A stretch of DNA of 64,000 nt, taken from Lindgomyces ingoldianus. Taxonomy: Eukaryota; Ascomycota; Dothideomycetes; Pleosporales; Lindgomycetaceae. This document shows, one piece after another, positions 46,698-58,291 of the stretch (its first letter is position 1; every line of letters starts with the position of its first letter). The translations under genes were made by a program, and so were the position numbers. Location: contig NW_022985164.1 in assembly GCF_010093535.1 (NCBI RefSeq), positions 1,008,869 to 1,072,868 on the forward strand, given 5' to 3'. The notes beneath the pieces were generated by a model, which was given only the letters and a program-made list of their open reading frames with translations, was not told the DNA's origin and did no database searches.

Positions 46698-49218
46698 GTC
46701 GCTCGTCCAAGGCGCTAAAGGATTGTCGCGGTGGTGGGGATAACATGTCTAGACTATAGGCCGGCTGCAGGGCCAGTTTTGTACGTGGTGGTTGGCTTCC
46801 ACATGAGGCTGGTTGAGGTGGTTGGGAGCTAGCCACAAGGGGTCGACTGGTCACAGAATCAGGCCTACTTGAGACACGTGCGGGGGAGCAGGCACAATGA
46901 GGAGCCGGGGCAAACTAGATTTCATATTTCTCGTCTTTTTAGCCATATTATTGGACCATCTTTGGGCAGGGCGTGGTGTTGAATGTCGCCCACGATGCTG
47001 TCGTGATGCATGACGAAGGGGCTCGCTTAGCTTGCCGAGGTAGCGCACAGGCCATTCCGATTTGCTTCCTCAACACCAAACATCTATCATCACCATCACT
47101 GGCCGCCCTTCCATCTCTCTCCCCTTGATTCCGTGGTAGACCGCTTATGATTTGGGTTGCATATCCTCATATGTCTTTCTGATTGCTATGCTAGTGCTCG
47201 CTACTCCAAACATCCCACGCCATCTCGGCTCCAGATCGCTGCATATGTTGCATATTGATTGCAATATCTAAAGATGAACACGAAGTTCAATTAACACCAC
47301 GCGGTTGAGCACGCCGGACTCTATACTTTCCAGGAATGCGTCATCGCTCCATGTGCTCCCGCAAAATCTTTGTCCACCCTGGTTCCACTCATTCGGCATT
47401 TAATCATCTGCATCTCGAATAGTCTGCATCTCGAATAGTCTGCACCAAAGTGGACACGCGTCTCTCTAGGAATCATATTTGCCAACTTTCAGACAGTATT
47501 ACCCTACACATGGCTTATACATTATCTACTACCTATTACGACACGCATTAACTGGGTTGAACAGCACCGTACCGGTGATAATAGTATATCTGCCTGAAGA
47601 CGTACATGTTTGTGGTGGGGTTATTACGTCTCCAAGGCCGCGACACGATCGATGTTCGGGTGAAAAGGGTTTGTCTTGAACCTGACATCAGTCCCCTATT
47701 TCTTCGTGTCCCAGCTATCCATGGAGGATGTCTCAACAATCTTTTGTGCTGATTGAAACTCTACATCACATCATATAATGGGCCGAGTAACTTTGTTTTA
47801 TCCACCCTTCACCATACAGGTCATGTATGGTGTGTTCTATATTCTCCATACTCAAATTGCACGACCACTGCTTTTTTCCGAAGAACTCACCAGGCCGAGT
47901 TACCTTTTTTACCAGGCTTTACCATTCTAGGACAAGAGCACTTCATGGGGCCTATGTGGCATTCCACATTGTGTCCAATAATGCACCATCTTCACTGCTC
48001 CGCAGGAGGCCTTGAATTTTAATGCCTTGATCCTAGCCACCTGTCTTCGTCTTCCACAGGAAGGACTCCCATATTTGGAAAGAAGTCTTGACCGGCTCTA
48101 TTCTGAATCAAAATTGCCTCGTCGATTGCTTTTCCTGGTAACTCTACCTCCCCATATCTAATCAAGGATGGTGTGGATATGTTGAGTTCCACGTTTGCAG
48201 AAAGGCGACACGTATGCCGGAATCTCGCGGCCCGGTCACGTCCTAACACTCCATGCAGTCATCATTTGTTGGCAATCTGCCACTAAATTCGCTCTCGCTG
48301 GAGTATTATAATATGCCGAACGTCTAGGATACGAGACCCAGGCTCGGACTTCAAGCTAGACCGACTCCACCAAAACGACAGTTCTGACTCTTCCGCAGAG
48401 GCATGCATTTCTCAGCGAAAATTCGAGAAGTATCACTTAGTTCGAGCCTAACGTAACTACGCGACTCCATGATGAGTTTTTCGTCACCGCCCCCCGAATG
48501 TAACTGAAAGGTGAAGTATACGAATGTTGTCTTCCATCTTTTTTTTTTTTTGGGCAACGTCTAACCGCCCTTTTCTGCATTCGAACTCACTATTCTGCTG
48601 AATAATTCAAGATTTGCATTAGTTTAACCTATCACAAACCTCCGCATATGTTAACGTTATGTCGCGAAGTTAGGGATTACTCAACCCTGCAGGAGATTTA
48701 AGTTCTTCATAATCGAAGGCGCATTTAGTCATCACCAACACGTGAAAGGCAACAGAGTGCCATCAACATAGGCCAGCCACGCCAAGGCTTCAGCCTTTTA
48801 CCTGCGAATCGTCAAGGATAACAGTCCGTAAAGTCCGCTCTCATTCGGCGTTCAGAGTAATCACAAAGTACCTCGACCGCATGAGACACCGCTCGTGCTG
48901 CATGCTGTACTCTTGCACAGCCAATCAGAGTAAACGCGTCAGATTATCGCATCGCATATGCTTGAAGATGGTGGCGCTTTGTCATATCTCCTCTTCAGGA
49001 AGTATTTCAAAGGTCACTGAGGACATTCTTTAAAGCAACGAAGAATCTCCTTGGTTTGCGCTTCATTGTTTTTTGTTCCAAATCTACAACCCCTGTTTTC
49101 TGTGCCGATTATCATCTCAACGGGGCCGTTAAACCGCAGGAAACAACAAGACCAAAGGGAAACCGCTCGGTGGAAACCCCTAATCACATCAGTCTGCGCC
49201 AACACTTCATCACTTTTG
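46698..49218. other. Intergenic, divergent promoters
   Basis: 2.5 kb between divergent DUF3433 and DHA1 genes without a supported ORF. It contains a 16-bp tandem duplication at 47408-47439 and a 13-T run at 48539-48551. Confidence 0.5.
47408..47439 (+). repeat. 16-bp tandem duplication
   Basis: CTGCATCTCGAATAGT occurs twice head to tail and is followed by the first five bases of a third copy. Confidence 0.85.
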
Positions 49219-51676
49219 ATGACGATGTTGGACCTTGTGCGTGACGCGCCATTCGGTCAGCTTCTGCGGTATCTCACTGGTGACCGTGTCTTCAAATATT
49301 GCGAAGAAAAACCAGACTTCCAGTGTCCCATATACTATTCTGAACAGCAAAAGCCCGGCACCCCACACGAGCCGAAAACTGGAGAGGATATAGCGGATGG
49401 CCTTGAGAAACCGGAGTTGCCTTTTGAAAACGAACTCAACCAGCCACCCGTCACTCTTGAAGAATCGGAAGAGATTACTACAGATGATACGATTGACCTT
49501 GAAAAAGCGGAGACCGCTTCATCCGAGGCTGAATCGAAACCCTCCAGCATGCAACGGATAGCTTCCGCAGCCTCGAATCTCCAGCGCACGAGAACCCTTC
49601 CTTATACGGCGGAGAGACTGGCTGCGGAAGAAACTATGGAGTTGGAGAGATCACAATCTATCCCGATCAAACCTGTGAAAACTGCTGATGGAATTACATT
49701 GGTGGACTGGTCAGTAGCGATAGTTCTTGTCATGGCTCGGATGTTAATTGAAGAATAGGTATCGTACTGACGATCCAGAGAACCCTCAGGTATGATAATT
49801 TTCAAGTCCTTGAAACATTAATTCTGACTCTTCTGAAGAATTGGTCTTGGAAAAAGAAGGCATGGACAGCCTTCCTAATCGATATTTACACCTTTGTCGT
49901 ATACGCATCATCCTCAATCTACATTTCGAGTGAACTACTAATTATGGAGAGATTTCATGTCGGGGAGACGAAGGCCGCACTTGGCCTTGCTCTCTATGTG
50001 TTAGGTATGACCTTTTCACTTCAAGTTTTTCATTTACTAACCCAAGGGTAGGATATGGAATTGGACCACTTGTGTTTGCACCTCTATCTGAAGGTAAGGC
50101 GGAGAAGAAGGCTCTAATAGCTAAGCACGTAGTCCATATTATGCTCACTTTACCATCTAGTTCCTATTTTCGGGAGAAATGTACCGTACATCACCACTTT
50201 CGCCTTGTTTGTCCTCTTGTCCATACCTACGGCCCTCGTCGATAACCTTGGGGGTCTCTTAGTTTTGAGGTTCCTCCTTGGTCTATTCGGAAGTCCCTGC
50301 CTTGCGAATGGAGGCGCAAGTATGGGAGACATGTATTCTCTTCTTTATCTCCCATACAGTGTGGCCTGTTGGGTGTCTTTTGCTTTTGCAGCGCCAGCAA
50401 TTGGACCACTGCTCTCAGGCTTCGCGGTTTACGCAGAGAAGTACGACATACTTACACTCTGAGGGGTTGAGAGTCTAGCTAACTGTGCAATAGCTGGCGC
50501 TGGAGTCAATGGGAAATTATTTGGATGGCTGGCCCGGTCTTTCTTCTGTTCTTCTTTTTCCTACCTGAGACTCAACCTTCAACTATATTGCTACACCGCG
50601 CTGCCCGACTGAGGAAGGTGTCCGGTAATGAGAAGATTAGATCTCAAACCGAGATTGATCGACGCGGTATTAGTCTCGGGAGTATCGTTATTGAGGCGAT
50701 TGTGAAACCAATTGAGATTACGATCAAGGATCCCGCGGTACGTCAATTCACCTTCCCTATAGGAAGATTTCTCGTTGCTAATTAGATCTCAGGTTTTCTT
50801 CGTGAAGTATGCATCTACATTCTCTTCATTACCCTTTTAACCTTCTGACATGCGTTTAGCGTATACACAGCCCTTACTTACGGTATCTACTACTCCTTTT
50901 TTGAGGTCAGTTTCCAGCACTTTAATATTCGCAGCCACTCACCATAAATAGGTCTTCCCTCTCGTCTATCCCGTAATGTACGGATTCAATGTTGGCGAGA
51001 CAGGAATAGTATTCGTCTGCATTATTGTCGGATGTTTCATTGCCATGGCTATTTATTTCTCATACCTTCACTTCTATGTGATTCCAAGTATTTTGAAGAG
51101 TGGTCTTGGCCCCCAGGAATTCTGGTTACGGCCTTCACTGCTTGCATCCATCGGCCCCACTGTTGGACTCTTCATCTTCGGTAAGTTGCGTCTACCTTCA
51201 CCTAGAGCTGTGGGAAAGATAATCTGTGATGTACTGACAAGGCTTAGGTTGGACTGCCAGGGCATCCATCCATTGGATTGTTAGCGTAATTGGTATCACC
51301 ATATATGCCACATCCGTATATATTATTATGCAGTGTATCTTTAGTATGACCCCTATCCCACCGCCCGGTACCGAGTATTAATGCAAAACAGCGTATGTTC
51401 CAATGTCGTACCCTCAGTATGCAGCGAGCTTGTTCGCCGGAAATGATTTCTGTCGATCGTTGTTTGCATTTGGGGCCGTCTTATTCTCTCGTCCGATGTA
51501 TATCAACCTCGGAGTCGGGAAGGGTATTAGTTTACTTGGTGGGCTAAGTGTTATGGGCATCGTGAGTTTAGACAAATGTGAAGGGGTGATTACGTGCTGA
51601 CTGAGTGTAGATCGGAATGTGGCTGTTATACTTCTACGGCTCAAGGCTGAGAGCGAGATCGAAGTTCGCTGTCTAA
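49219..51676 (+). CDS. MFS drug:H+ antiporter, DHA1 family (TPO/FLU1/CAF5-like)
   Basis: A 12-helix exporter of polyamines, azoles or other xenobiotics by family. Model: exons 49219-49709, 49759-49789, 49839-50004, 50052-50093, 50161-50440, 50494-50737, 50793-50806, 50860-50905, 50952-51180, 51248-51343, 51392-51561 and 51611-51676, 624 aa. All eleven introns are short (46-67 nt). The start MTMLDLVRDAPFGQLLR is the typical opening of this group. A long cytosolic N-terminus follows up to DPENPQNWSWKKK before helix 1. LSEVPIFGRNVPY is the conserved helix 2-3 loop. Later come FLLGLFGSPCLANGGAS and APAIGPLLSGFA (antiporter motif C type), and NWRWSQWEIIWMAG between helices 5 and 6. The end YPQYAASLFAGNDFCRSL is also diagnostic. 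Exon 7 is only 14 nt. No cluster genes are adjacent, and the substrate is unknown. Confidence 0.92.
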
Positions 51677-54109
51677 AGCTGACGTGCGTGCACGACTTCT
51701 CGGCACGTCTATGAGCTTGTATACAAATACCACAACACGTCGCAGAACTAGTCGCACAATCGCATGGCAAGGTGTGCGCAGGTCTCGGAAGGAAAATGAT
51801 GCTAGCCAGTAAACATCAGTGGCTATGGGACTAAGATTAAAGTGAACGATAGTAATCATATTCCCTCGAAAGTATAATTTGTAATGATAGTTTGATCTTC
51901 TCCTCCCAAAGCGTTCTTCGCACAGTCTTACCACTATCGTTGTACCGCTCAACGCAGTGCGACCATGTCCGACCGTTATATGTTATTATCTTAATCCTGG
52001 AATCGCCCGCGGACTTTCTTTTATCCTTGTCGTTAACATATGTGATATATGTGGGTGATCTGCGGGTAAGTACATCTCGGAACGCACCGCTGGGCCGTTA
52101 GGAAGTTGAATGTCACGTTACGCCTCAAATTTGACCGGGTTAAGGGTCGGATATACACGTGAACGCTGGTTTGCATCTGTTGTAGCTCACAATAGGCCTG
52201 CCGATATGGCTGGCGGTCCAACTTATGCCTGTGCAACACAACGGGGGCGTTGAGTGGTAGGGAAAGTAGGTTGTATAACAACACTCTGAGCACAGCAGTG
52301 CCACGTAGACCAATCCTTGGCCTCGTGGTAGCTCTGCTAGCTGAAAGAACTAAATTACATCATCCTCAGTTCATATTATGAAAGGAATTCTCTTTTACTT
52401 CATGTTTTCCCTTGTAGATTGTTCTACAACCTTTTCGAAGATGGAATGCTAACCTGCCTATTCACACAACCTGAAATAACTTCCCATGGCCTCTTCTGGT
52501 TGGAGCCCTTTAGGCTTCTGGTGATTGCACACCGATCACGTTCCTCGACACCTGCATGCATCCATGATCAGCCACCAACCCCCTATTATCTAACGAATGG
52601 AATCAGAAGGACGTTTCCCTGGAAGATGGTAACAGTCTCACACCGAGAGACATCCTTTGTCTGTTTCTTCTGTAAAAACTATGGATAGTCTAGAACTTAA
52701 TGTTACCTAGAGCATATCCCAACCAACTGGTTTGCCTTGGAGGTTGAAATTTTTCGTGAATCCAATATATGCACTGCGATGCAATGCACTGAAGGGAAAC
52801 CAAGCTCGGACTAAATACGCAGCTAGTACATCTCCATCACCAAGAAACCCGTTCAAGCACCGCCTCCATCCCACCGTCTTTCTAAACTCACGCACTCTCA
52901 AAACCATCAAATCATCCAGCTGGACTAACCAATCCAAGCAACCCCTCCTCACTCTTCCATTGATATATAAATAATCCCAACCCACACCTTCAAATCAGTC
53001 CGTCTCAAAGACCCCAAAGAAATGCACCAAGATTTCGGGATTTTGTGCGAACATCGGCCCGCTAGCTCCATAGCGGCCCCATCTCACTTGGCCTGACAAC
53101 CAGTGACAACCAGTGATACGTCCGGACATCTCAGCTTACTCACATGCCTAGATCCAACGCTAAGACATGACTGGACCCATGTTATTCTTATCCCAGCACC
53201 GGTTTTCAACGAATGAGTGCATCAATGCCCCGCTTCATGTCACGTTTGCCCCGCGTGATCGAGGACTAGTATGCTAGAGTTTTAGCTACAGAGATATTGT
53301 AGGGGCTCCAGAGAGTCCGGTTGGAGTTGCCTACTGCTGGGGTGAGGCGGGGCTGGGGGCAGGTTAGAGTGGGATGAAAACGGAGCAACGTGCGCTCGGT
53401 TTAGAGATGGGAGGTTTTGGATCTTTGGCAAATACTCGGGAATGCTAAATGTGTGTTGCGCACGTTTTCTACATGCATTGGAGCAGCTGAGAAATCACAT
53501 TCAGCAATAAAACTACATCGTCTCTATCTCTGCTGTCCCCATCCAGCAAATCGCGCACAAAATTGGAAACCAGGTTAACAAAAAAGTAAAGAAAGAAATG
53601 GTAGTGTAAGGTCCGGTTCCCCGATCACTCTACTCCAAACCGCCCCAAACCGCCCCCCCCCCCAAAAAAAAAATAGTGCCATAGGGCTGATGATCGTCAA
53701 GAATGCATTCCCTTCCCTTTTCCCATCCGAGATATGAAAGCGGCACTTGCGGACTGGCATCCTAGGAGACTTCTGGCGTTACCCATGGGAAGCTTGGCAG
53801 AACAGTGCTCCCAAGACAGACCATAGATTGCGTCAGGTCACTGAATACGAGTGTTCAAGCCGAAATACTATTAGATTAAATACTACGGAATATAAGGAGT
53901 GGATATCCATGTTCTCTAGCTTAAACGATCGAAACGGCAGCAGGAGAAAACGACAGTCCTCCGCGTAGTAATAGATCAACAGCAGTAAAAGGAGTGTCTC
54001 CATACCCGATATCCAAACGCAATTATCCTAGCCTAAGTCATGTCCTTGCTAAGATTTTGAAGCAAAATGGCATTTCCATGCCATATGTGATGCGATGCCT
54101 AGTTACCGC
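51677..54109. other. Intergenic between convergent genes
   Basis: 2.4 kb with no supported gene. It contains a 19-bp match to the 42.1-kb motif at 53068-53086, a TGACAACCAG duplication just after it, and a C(11)A(10) homopolymer junction at 53653-53673. Confidence 0.5.
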
Positions 54110-54742
54110 TTACCAGCCTTGGCCATAGCCACCAGAGCAAGCAGTCTTGGTCTCGACACAAGTGGTCGTGTAAGGCACGGTCTTCGTTTCGGTGCAGACG
54201 GAGCTCTCGGTCTTGCTTGTGACATAAGTTTCCGGGCAGGTACTGACGTCAGTTTTGTAGGAGGTGATGACGAGGCTGGGTGCAAGTTAGATACTGGAGG
54301 GGTTCTAACAGAAGGGAGGGTAACTCACGTGTATGGGGAGGTCTCGCATGTTGTCTTTGACTCCACTTCCGTCTCGTATTTGGTGGTGTAAGTGACAGTG
54401 GTGACTGGGTAGGTCTTGGTTTTGACGGTTGTGTAGTATTTGGTGACGGTCTATGCTTGTTAGCCGGTTGTCAGGAATGTTTTGGGTCTGCCATACCTTG
54501 GTAGAATAGCCAACGCTGGTGACTGGGTAAGGGTTGACAGTCGTCTTAACCTTTGAAGTCACGGTGGTGATTGGAACCACTATAGTCTTCGTGGAAAGAT
54601 ATGTGGTTGTATGTTCCCCAGTGGTAGTCTTGGTGACATATACAGCGGAGCAGGTCGACTTCTCTCCATAGCCTGGGAAGGCAGCGGCCGCAGCGAAGGA
54701 TGCCGAGGCAAGAAGAGTAACAAGGGTGTTTTGGAAGAGCAT
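54110..54742 (-). CDS. Small secreted Thr/Cys-rich protein
   Basis: Model: exons 54742-54497, 54450-54329 and 54275-54110, 177 aa; introns 46 and 53 nt. The first 20 residues (MLFQNTLVTLLASASFAAAA) are a clear secretion signal. The mature part is made almost entirely of Thr, Val, Lys, Tyr and Pro in repeated beta-type units of the form (Y/V)xTxTxxVxxxxTTV, with six cysteines: one near the N-terminus and five spread over the C-terminal half (CETS, CPET, CTETK, CVETK, CSGG). It ends GGYGQGW. No enzyme motif, GPI signal or transmembrane segment is visible, so it is probably extracellular or wall-associated, with many O-glycosylation sites. Similar Thr-rich secreted proteins are common in plant-associated ascomycetes but unnamed. 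The pyrimidine-rich leader and TATA box suggest strong expression. Confidence 0.82.
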
Positions 54743-54896
54743 CTTGAAGATGTTGGGGAGACTTGGGATGTACTTGGGAAGGAGTCGTAGCGATTGATGG
54801 GCTGGGAGTAGTTACGTTGGCAGCGAATGTATGAAGCGAGGGTTGGAGACTTCTCGATGCTGTTGATATTCCCATTTACCTCGAGAAAAGTTCCAG

Positions 54897-54903
54897 CTTT
54901 ATA
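54897..54903 (-). promoter_or_regulatory. TATA box of the secreted-protein gene
   Basis: TATAAAG on the minus strand lies about 155 bp before the start codon, followed by a C/T-rich leader ending CATCTTCAAG before ATG, as in strongly expressed fungal genes. Confidence 0.5.
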
Positions 54904-55670
54904 CATGTCTCGAGCGGGAGAAGCTGCCATGGATATTCGTCTCTGCCTCGCCTGACCCGGCACTTCCTCAATTGAGTCAATTCACGCCATGTGCCGCTGG
55001 CACGAGCTCGAACTGATCCAGATCCAACCGGTGATCATGCCACATAAAGTGTTGCATCTGGTGTGCTCCTTCGCGAGCTGAAGAGGCATCATTGTCACTG
55101 CAAAGCTAAGTTAGGCGTCGGGATGGTAAGACTGGCTTCCATTGGATGGCTGCCAATGTAGACTAAGATCATACCGCCATTCCGGGGGATACAACGAAGC
55201 AGATGGCACAGCAGGTGGAAGTAGCTCAAGGCAAGGAGAAAGCCTTAGGTAACGAATAGGAAGTAATGCATGCACTAAGCCAAGGGATATCCTCGATTAA
55301 GCTCTGCAAAGCAGTGAATGAGGCTGAAATACACAAGGAGCTAGGCCGAGCCTTATTATAGCAACATAAACAGATCTTGAAAACGATGGAGATCATCCAA
55401 ACTCTCCCATTCGAAGTACTAAGTGCATAACAGGGAGCTAGAGAATGCTAACAACGCTCAGAATAGATCCTTCGAACAGTGGAAAGCTTCGACGAAGCCC
55501 TGGAAGCCGTAGTTCGATACACCGAGCTCTTGCCGGCGGAGATCTGCTGCGGGGTAAATAAAAGTGCATGCACGTTGCTCGTATTCCGCCAGCTCTCAAA
55601 GTAGTGCTTTTTGCCTAGGTCCGACAAGGCGGAGAGGACAGGGAAGGAGCGTGACGTCTGCAGGATAGTC

Positions 55671-55687
55671 GGGGGGGGGGGGGGGGG
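55671..55687 (+). repeat. Poly-G tract (17 G)
   Basis: An uninterrupted run of 17 guanines in non-coding DNA. Such runs are unstable and error-prone in sequencing. Confidence 0.8.
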
Positions 55688-56348
55688 ACCGGCTCTCTTC
55701 CTACTTTCAGAATGTTGAATTGAGTAACTGGAGGCGTCGCTGAGTGGGACTCGGGACAGAAATCGGAATATCCCCAATCAATTGGGGGAGAGGGTAACAC
55801 AATGAATGCGGCTTAGGATGAGGAGGCGGGCGAGTGCAAGCATGGGTTCGGGTATCAAGGCCAGAAAGCTGTAATGCAGGAGGCAGACGCCGCAACCATC
55901 TGATGGGTACACTTGGTGTGCAGCACAGGATGCATGGTAAGCTTGAGCGATGAAGTCAGCGAGGAGAGGACGTCGGAGTTTACAAGCCGGCTGCGGGTCT
56001 TAGTCAGCAGTCGGGATCGGAACACACCAAGCCACGGAGAATCCGGCCAAAACTTCTTCAATCGCCGCGCTCCCTTCGCGTCCACAGCTTTCGGACTCGC
56101 GCTTCGCTGCAAGGTAGTATCTCTCGCTGCCTGAGCTGGGCTTCACTTCAATTCGACTGCGCGCGGATATTTGTGTGACAATTGAGCCTGCCAGCCCACC
56201 GGCAGTAACTAGTGGAGCTTGCCACCACGGCCGACGCCCCAGCATGCGAAGCTGATGCTGCAATCGCCCGACGTGTCCCTTGAAGCCACAGGCACTTCGG
56301 CCCCGCCCTCTGGTGGAAATTCTCCAGAAAATCCCGCTCTATCGTACC

Positions 56349-56858
56349 ATGTCCAGATCCTCTGCAGCTTCGGTCACTCCTTCCCCGCAGCCTTCTCTAC
56401 AGAGAGATCCCGAGCCTGCCTGGGAAAGCACCCCCATCACGTCGGCCCGGTCGCTCAGGCAGCTTTCCATATTCTTCCTCGGAGCAACTTGTCTCGCGGT
56501 TTCAACAATAATAACACGCCGAGCCATTCACCGGCGACTCCTCAGAATTACACCAAAGTTTTACGAACCCAATACAAACCCGCATGAGCACTTCAGCCCA
56601 GCCATGGATGCCATGCAGGCGTTGAATCTGGCTACCCTGAATGTGTTCAGCGTTGGCATTATGGTAACTGGGGGGACGCTGTGGGCGTTCGATATATCGA
56701 GCTTAGGGGAGATGCAAGCAGCACTTAGAGGGCGTCTAGGCTACGAAAACTTCGACAAACATGATCAAGATGTTACTGAAGCGCCAAGTTCGCTCGAAGA
56801 ATCAATCTTACACAAAAGAAAAGAGGAGGCGAGAAGCAATGGTCCAAAAACGCCGTGA
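56349..56858 (+). CDS. aim11: AIM11-family mitochondrial membrane protein
   Basis: Intronless, 169 aa. Family hallmarks are SLRQLSIFFLGATCLAVSTIITRRAI (first membrane helix, about residues 33-57, ending in the conserved TRR), KFYEPN shortly after, and ALNLATLNVFSVGIMVTGGTLWAFDISSL (second helix). This two-helix arrangement defines fungal AIM11 proteins, named from a yeast screen for altered mitochondrial DNA inheritance; the biochemical role is unknown and inner-membrane localisation is presumed. The N-terminal 30 residues are Ser/Pro-rich and the C-terminus is charged. The ATG at 56349 is the first in a frame that is open further upstream only from TTG. Confidence 0.82.
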   Translation: MSRSSAASVTPSPQPSLQRDPEPAWESTPITSARSLRQLSIFFLGATCLAVSTIITRRAIHRRLLRITPKFYEPNTNPHEHFSPAMDAMQALNLATLNVFSVGIMVTGGTLWAFDISSLGEMQAALRGRLGYENFDKHDQDVTEAPSSLEESILHKRKEEARSNGPKTP

Positions 56859-58291
56859 TAAGATTGGCACGACGTGTATGATTATGGATGGTTGTAAGAA
56901 TAGTGTACGTTTTTAGACGGGCTGCTTTTTTGGCACCGTTCTCGACCTCATATCCGGCAAGGCTTGTCATATGTTCTTCTTGATTCCGACACTCGCCTCG
57001 CGATTCTCATGCATCAGTTTTTCATCAAGAGCGTAGCCAGAGACGTCCATGACTATTTATGGAGTTTGATACTCCAGCTCTTCACGGTTTATTCACTGTT
57101 TGAGCCACTGTTGGACCCTTTATCGATCACCACGTGTTTGTCACTTCACTAATTGAATGGCTGACTGAATGTAGGTACCACTGAATAAAGTAAATACCAT
57201 TTCGGTGGTCGCCGAATGCCAATAGTCGAATTCGGCTTGATGGCCTCCATGGATCAGGGGTTCGTGTTGCAATTACCGACTGGGCTTGGTCGTGTATCAG
57301 GCACTGTTCATCCAAGGCACGGGATTTGCCCGCTAGATCATTTGTGCACGACGCTGACCGACCGTGGCTCATATCCAACGAGACCCCGAAGAATCGTGCA
57401 ACTCTCATCCCTCAGCCCCCTCCCGCCTCTCCTCTCCCCCCAAGTCTCAGCCTTCTCCACCCCACCATAGCCACGTTCTGATGTTATGCTTATGAGGCGT
57501 GAAAACCCTGAAATGCAAGACAAAGCTCCGCCTTCTCTCCGGCTAATCGCGTTCATTTTCTTTCTATCTTATTTCCGGCTGAACATGGACCATTGCCGCT
57601 ACACAGACCCTTCCAGTGTCCGCGAGGCTGTCGTTAGTCTCTATCAGGTCCTCTGGTTCTGGTTCTTGGAGCTAGCCTACCTGTTGTGCTTCAGGATCTC
57701 TCACCGTCGGTTTGAATAGGAGCTACAGAATCAATAGTTCGTCGAAATTAAGGTGCGTTCTCTTGGTTGACGGTATTCCAGGCACTAGTCGAGGACCCAT
57801 CACCCAGCTACCACAGGTTTCGGTTTGGGCAGTGCTAACGGTTATCTTAACCTTCGGCGTAACAGCAATCTGTACGACCTTCTCGGCTTGCATATCTTCT
57901 TCCTTATTTTACCATCTACTAAGCCCCAACTATACGAGCTGTTGTGCAGCAACTAAGAATTTGGGGCGCTCTAACGGCTATTTTGACTTCATCGTAACAT
58001 TTATTTGTATGACCTTCTTTACTCTACCATCTCGTATAACTGCTCTGCCTGCTTCCTAGACTCCATCGCCGCCTAAGCATCACCACTGCTGTGGGAGCTT
58101 AACACGATGGTGTGCACAATAGTGCACGATAGCACCGTCATTTTTCTGCTCGCCCAGCAACCTGTTCATGGACTATCCGCCTCCATGGAAGCCGAAGTAG
58201 CCCAACCAGCACCCTCGTTTCGTCCTTCGCCTTCACCAACTGCTAAACTCACACGCTACCTTCCCCACCTCAACTCACACACCTTCCTCCT
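56859..58291. other. Intergenic with diverged direct repeat
   Basis: 1.4 kb between convergent genes. Two related 61-bp segments occur at 57823-57884 and 57960-58020. Open frames here are short and without motifs. Confidence 0.5.
57823..58020 (+). repeat. Diverged direct repeat (two ~61-bp units)
   Basis: Both units run TTTGGG...CTAACGG.TAT.TT..ACY TTC..CGTAACA...TGTA.GACCTTCT. They agree at roughly 44 of 61 positions, and most differences are C/T or G/A transitions. Confidence 0.55.

Larger units (their letters stand above)
54743..56348. other. Intergenic, divergent promoters
   Basis: 1.6 kb between the secreted-protein gene and AIM11. It includes a TATA box for the former and a 17-G run at 55671-55687. 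No supported gene. Confidence 0.5.

Noticed and set aside
52707..52985. 92-codon minus-strand frame with several Trp and Tyr residues
   Set aside because: It starts with GTG, has no splice-supported continuation and no recognisable domain.
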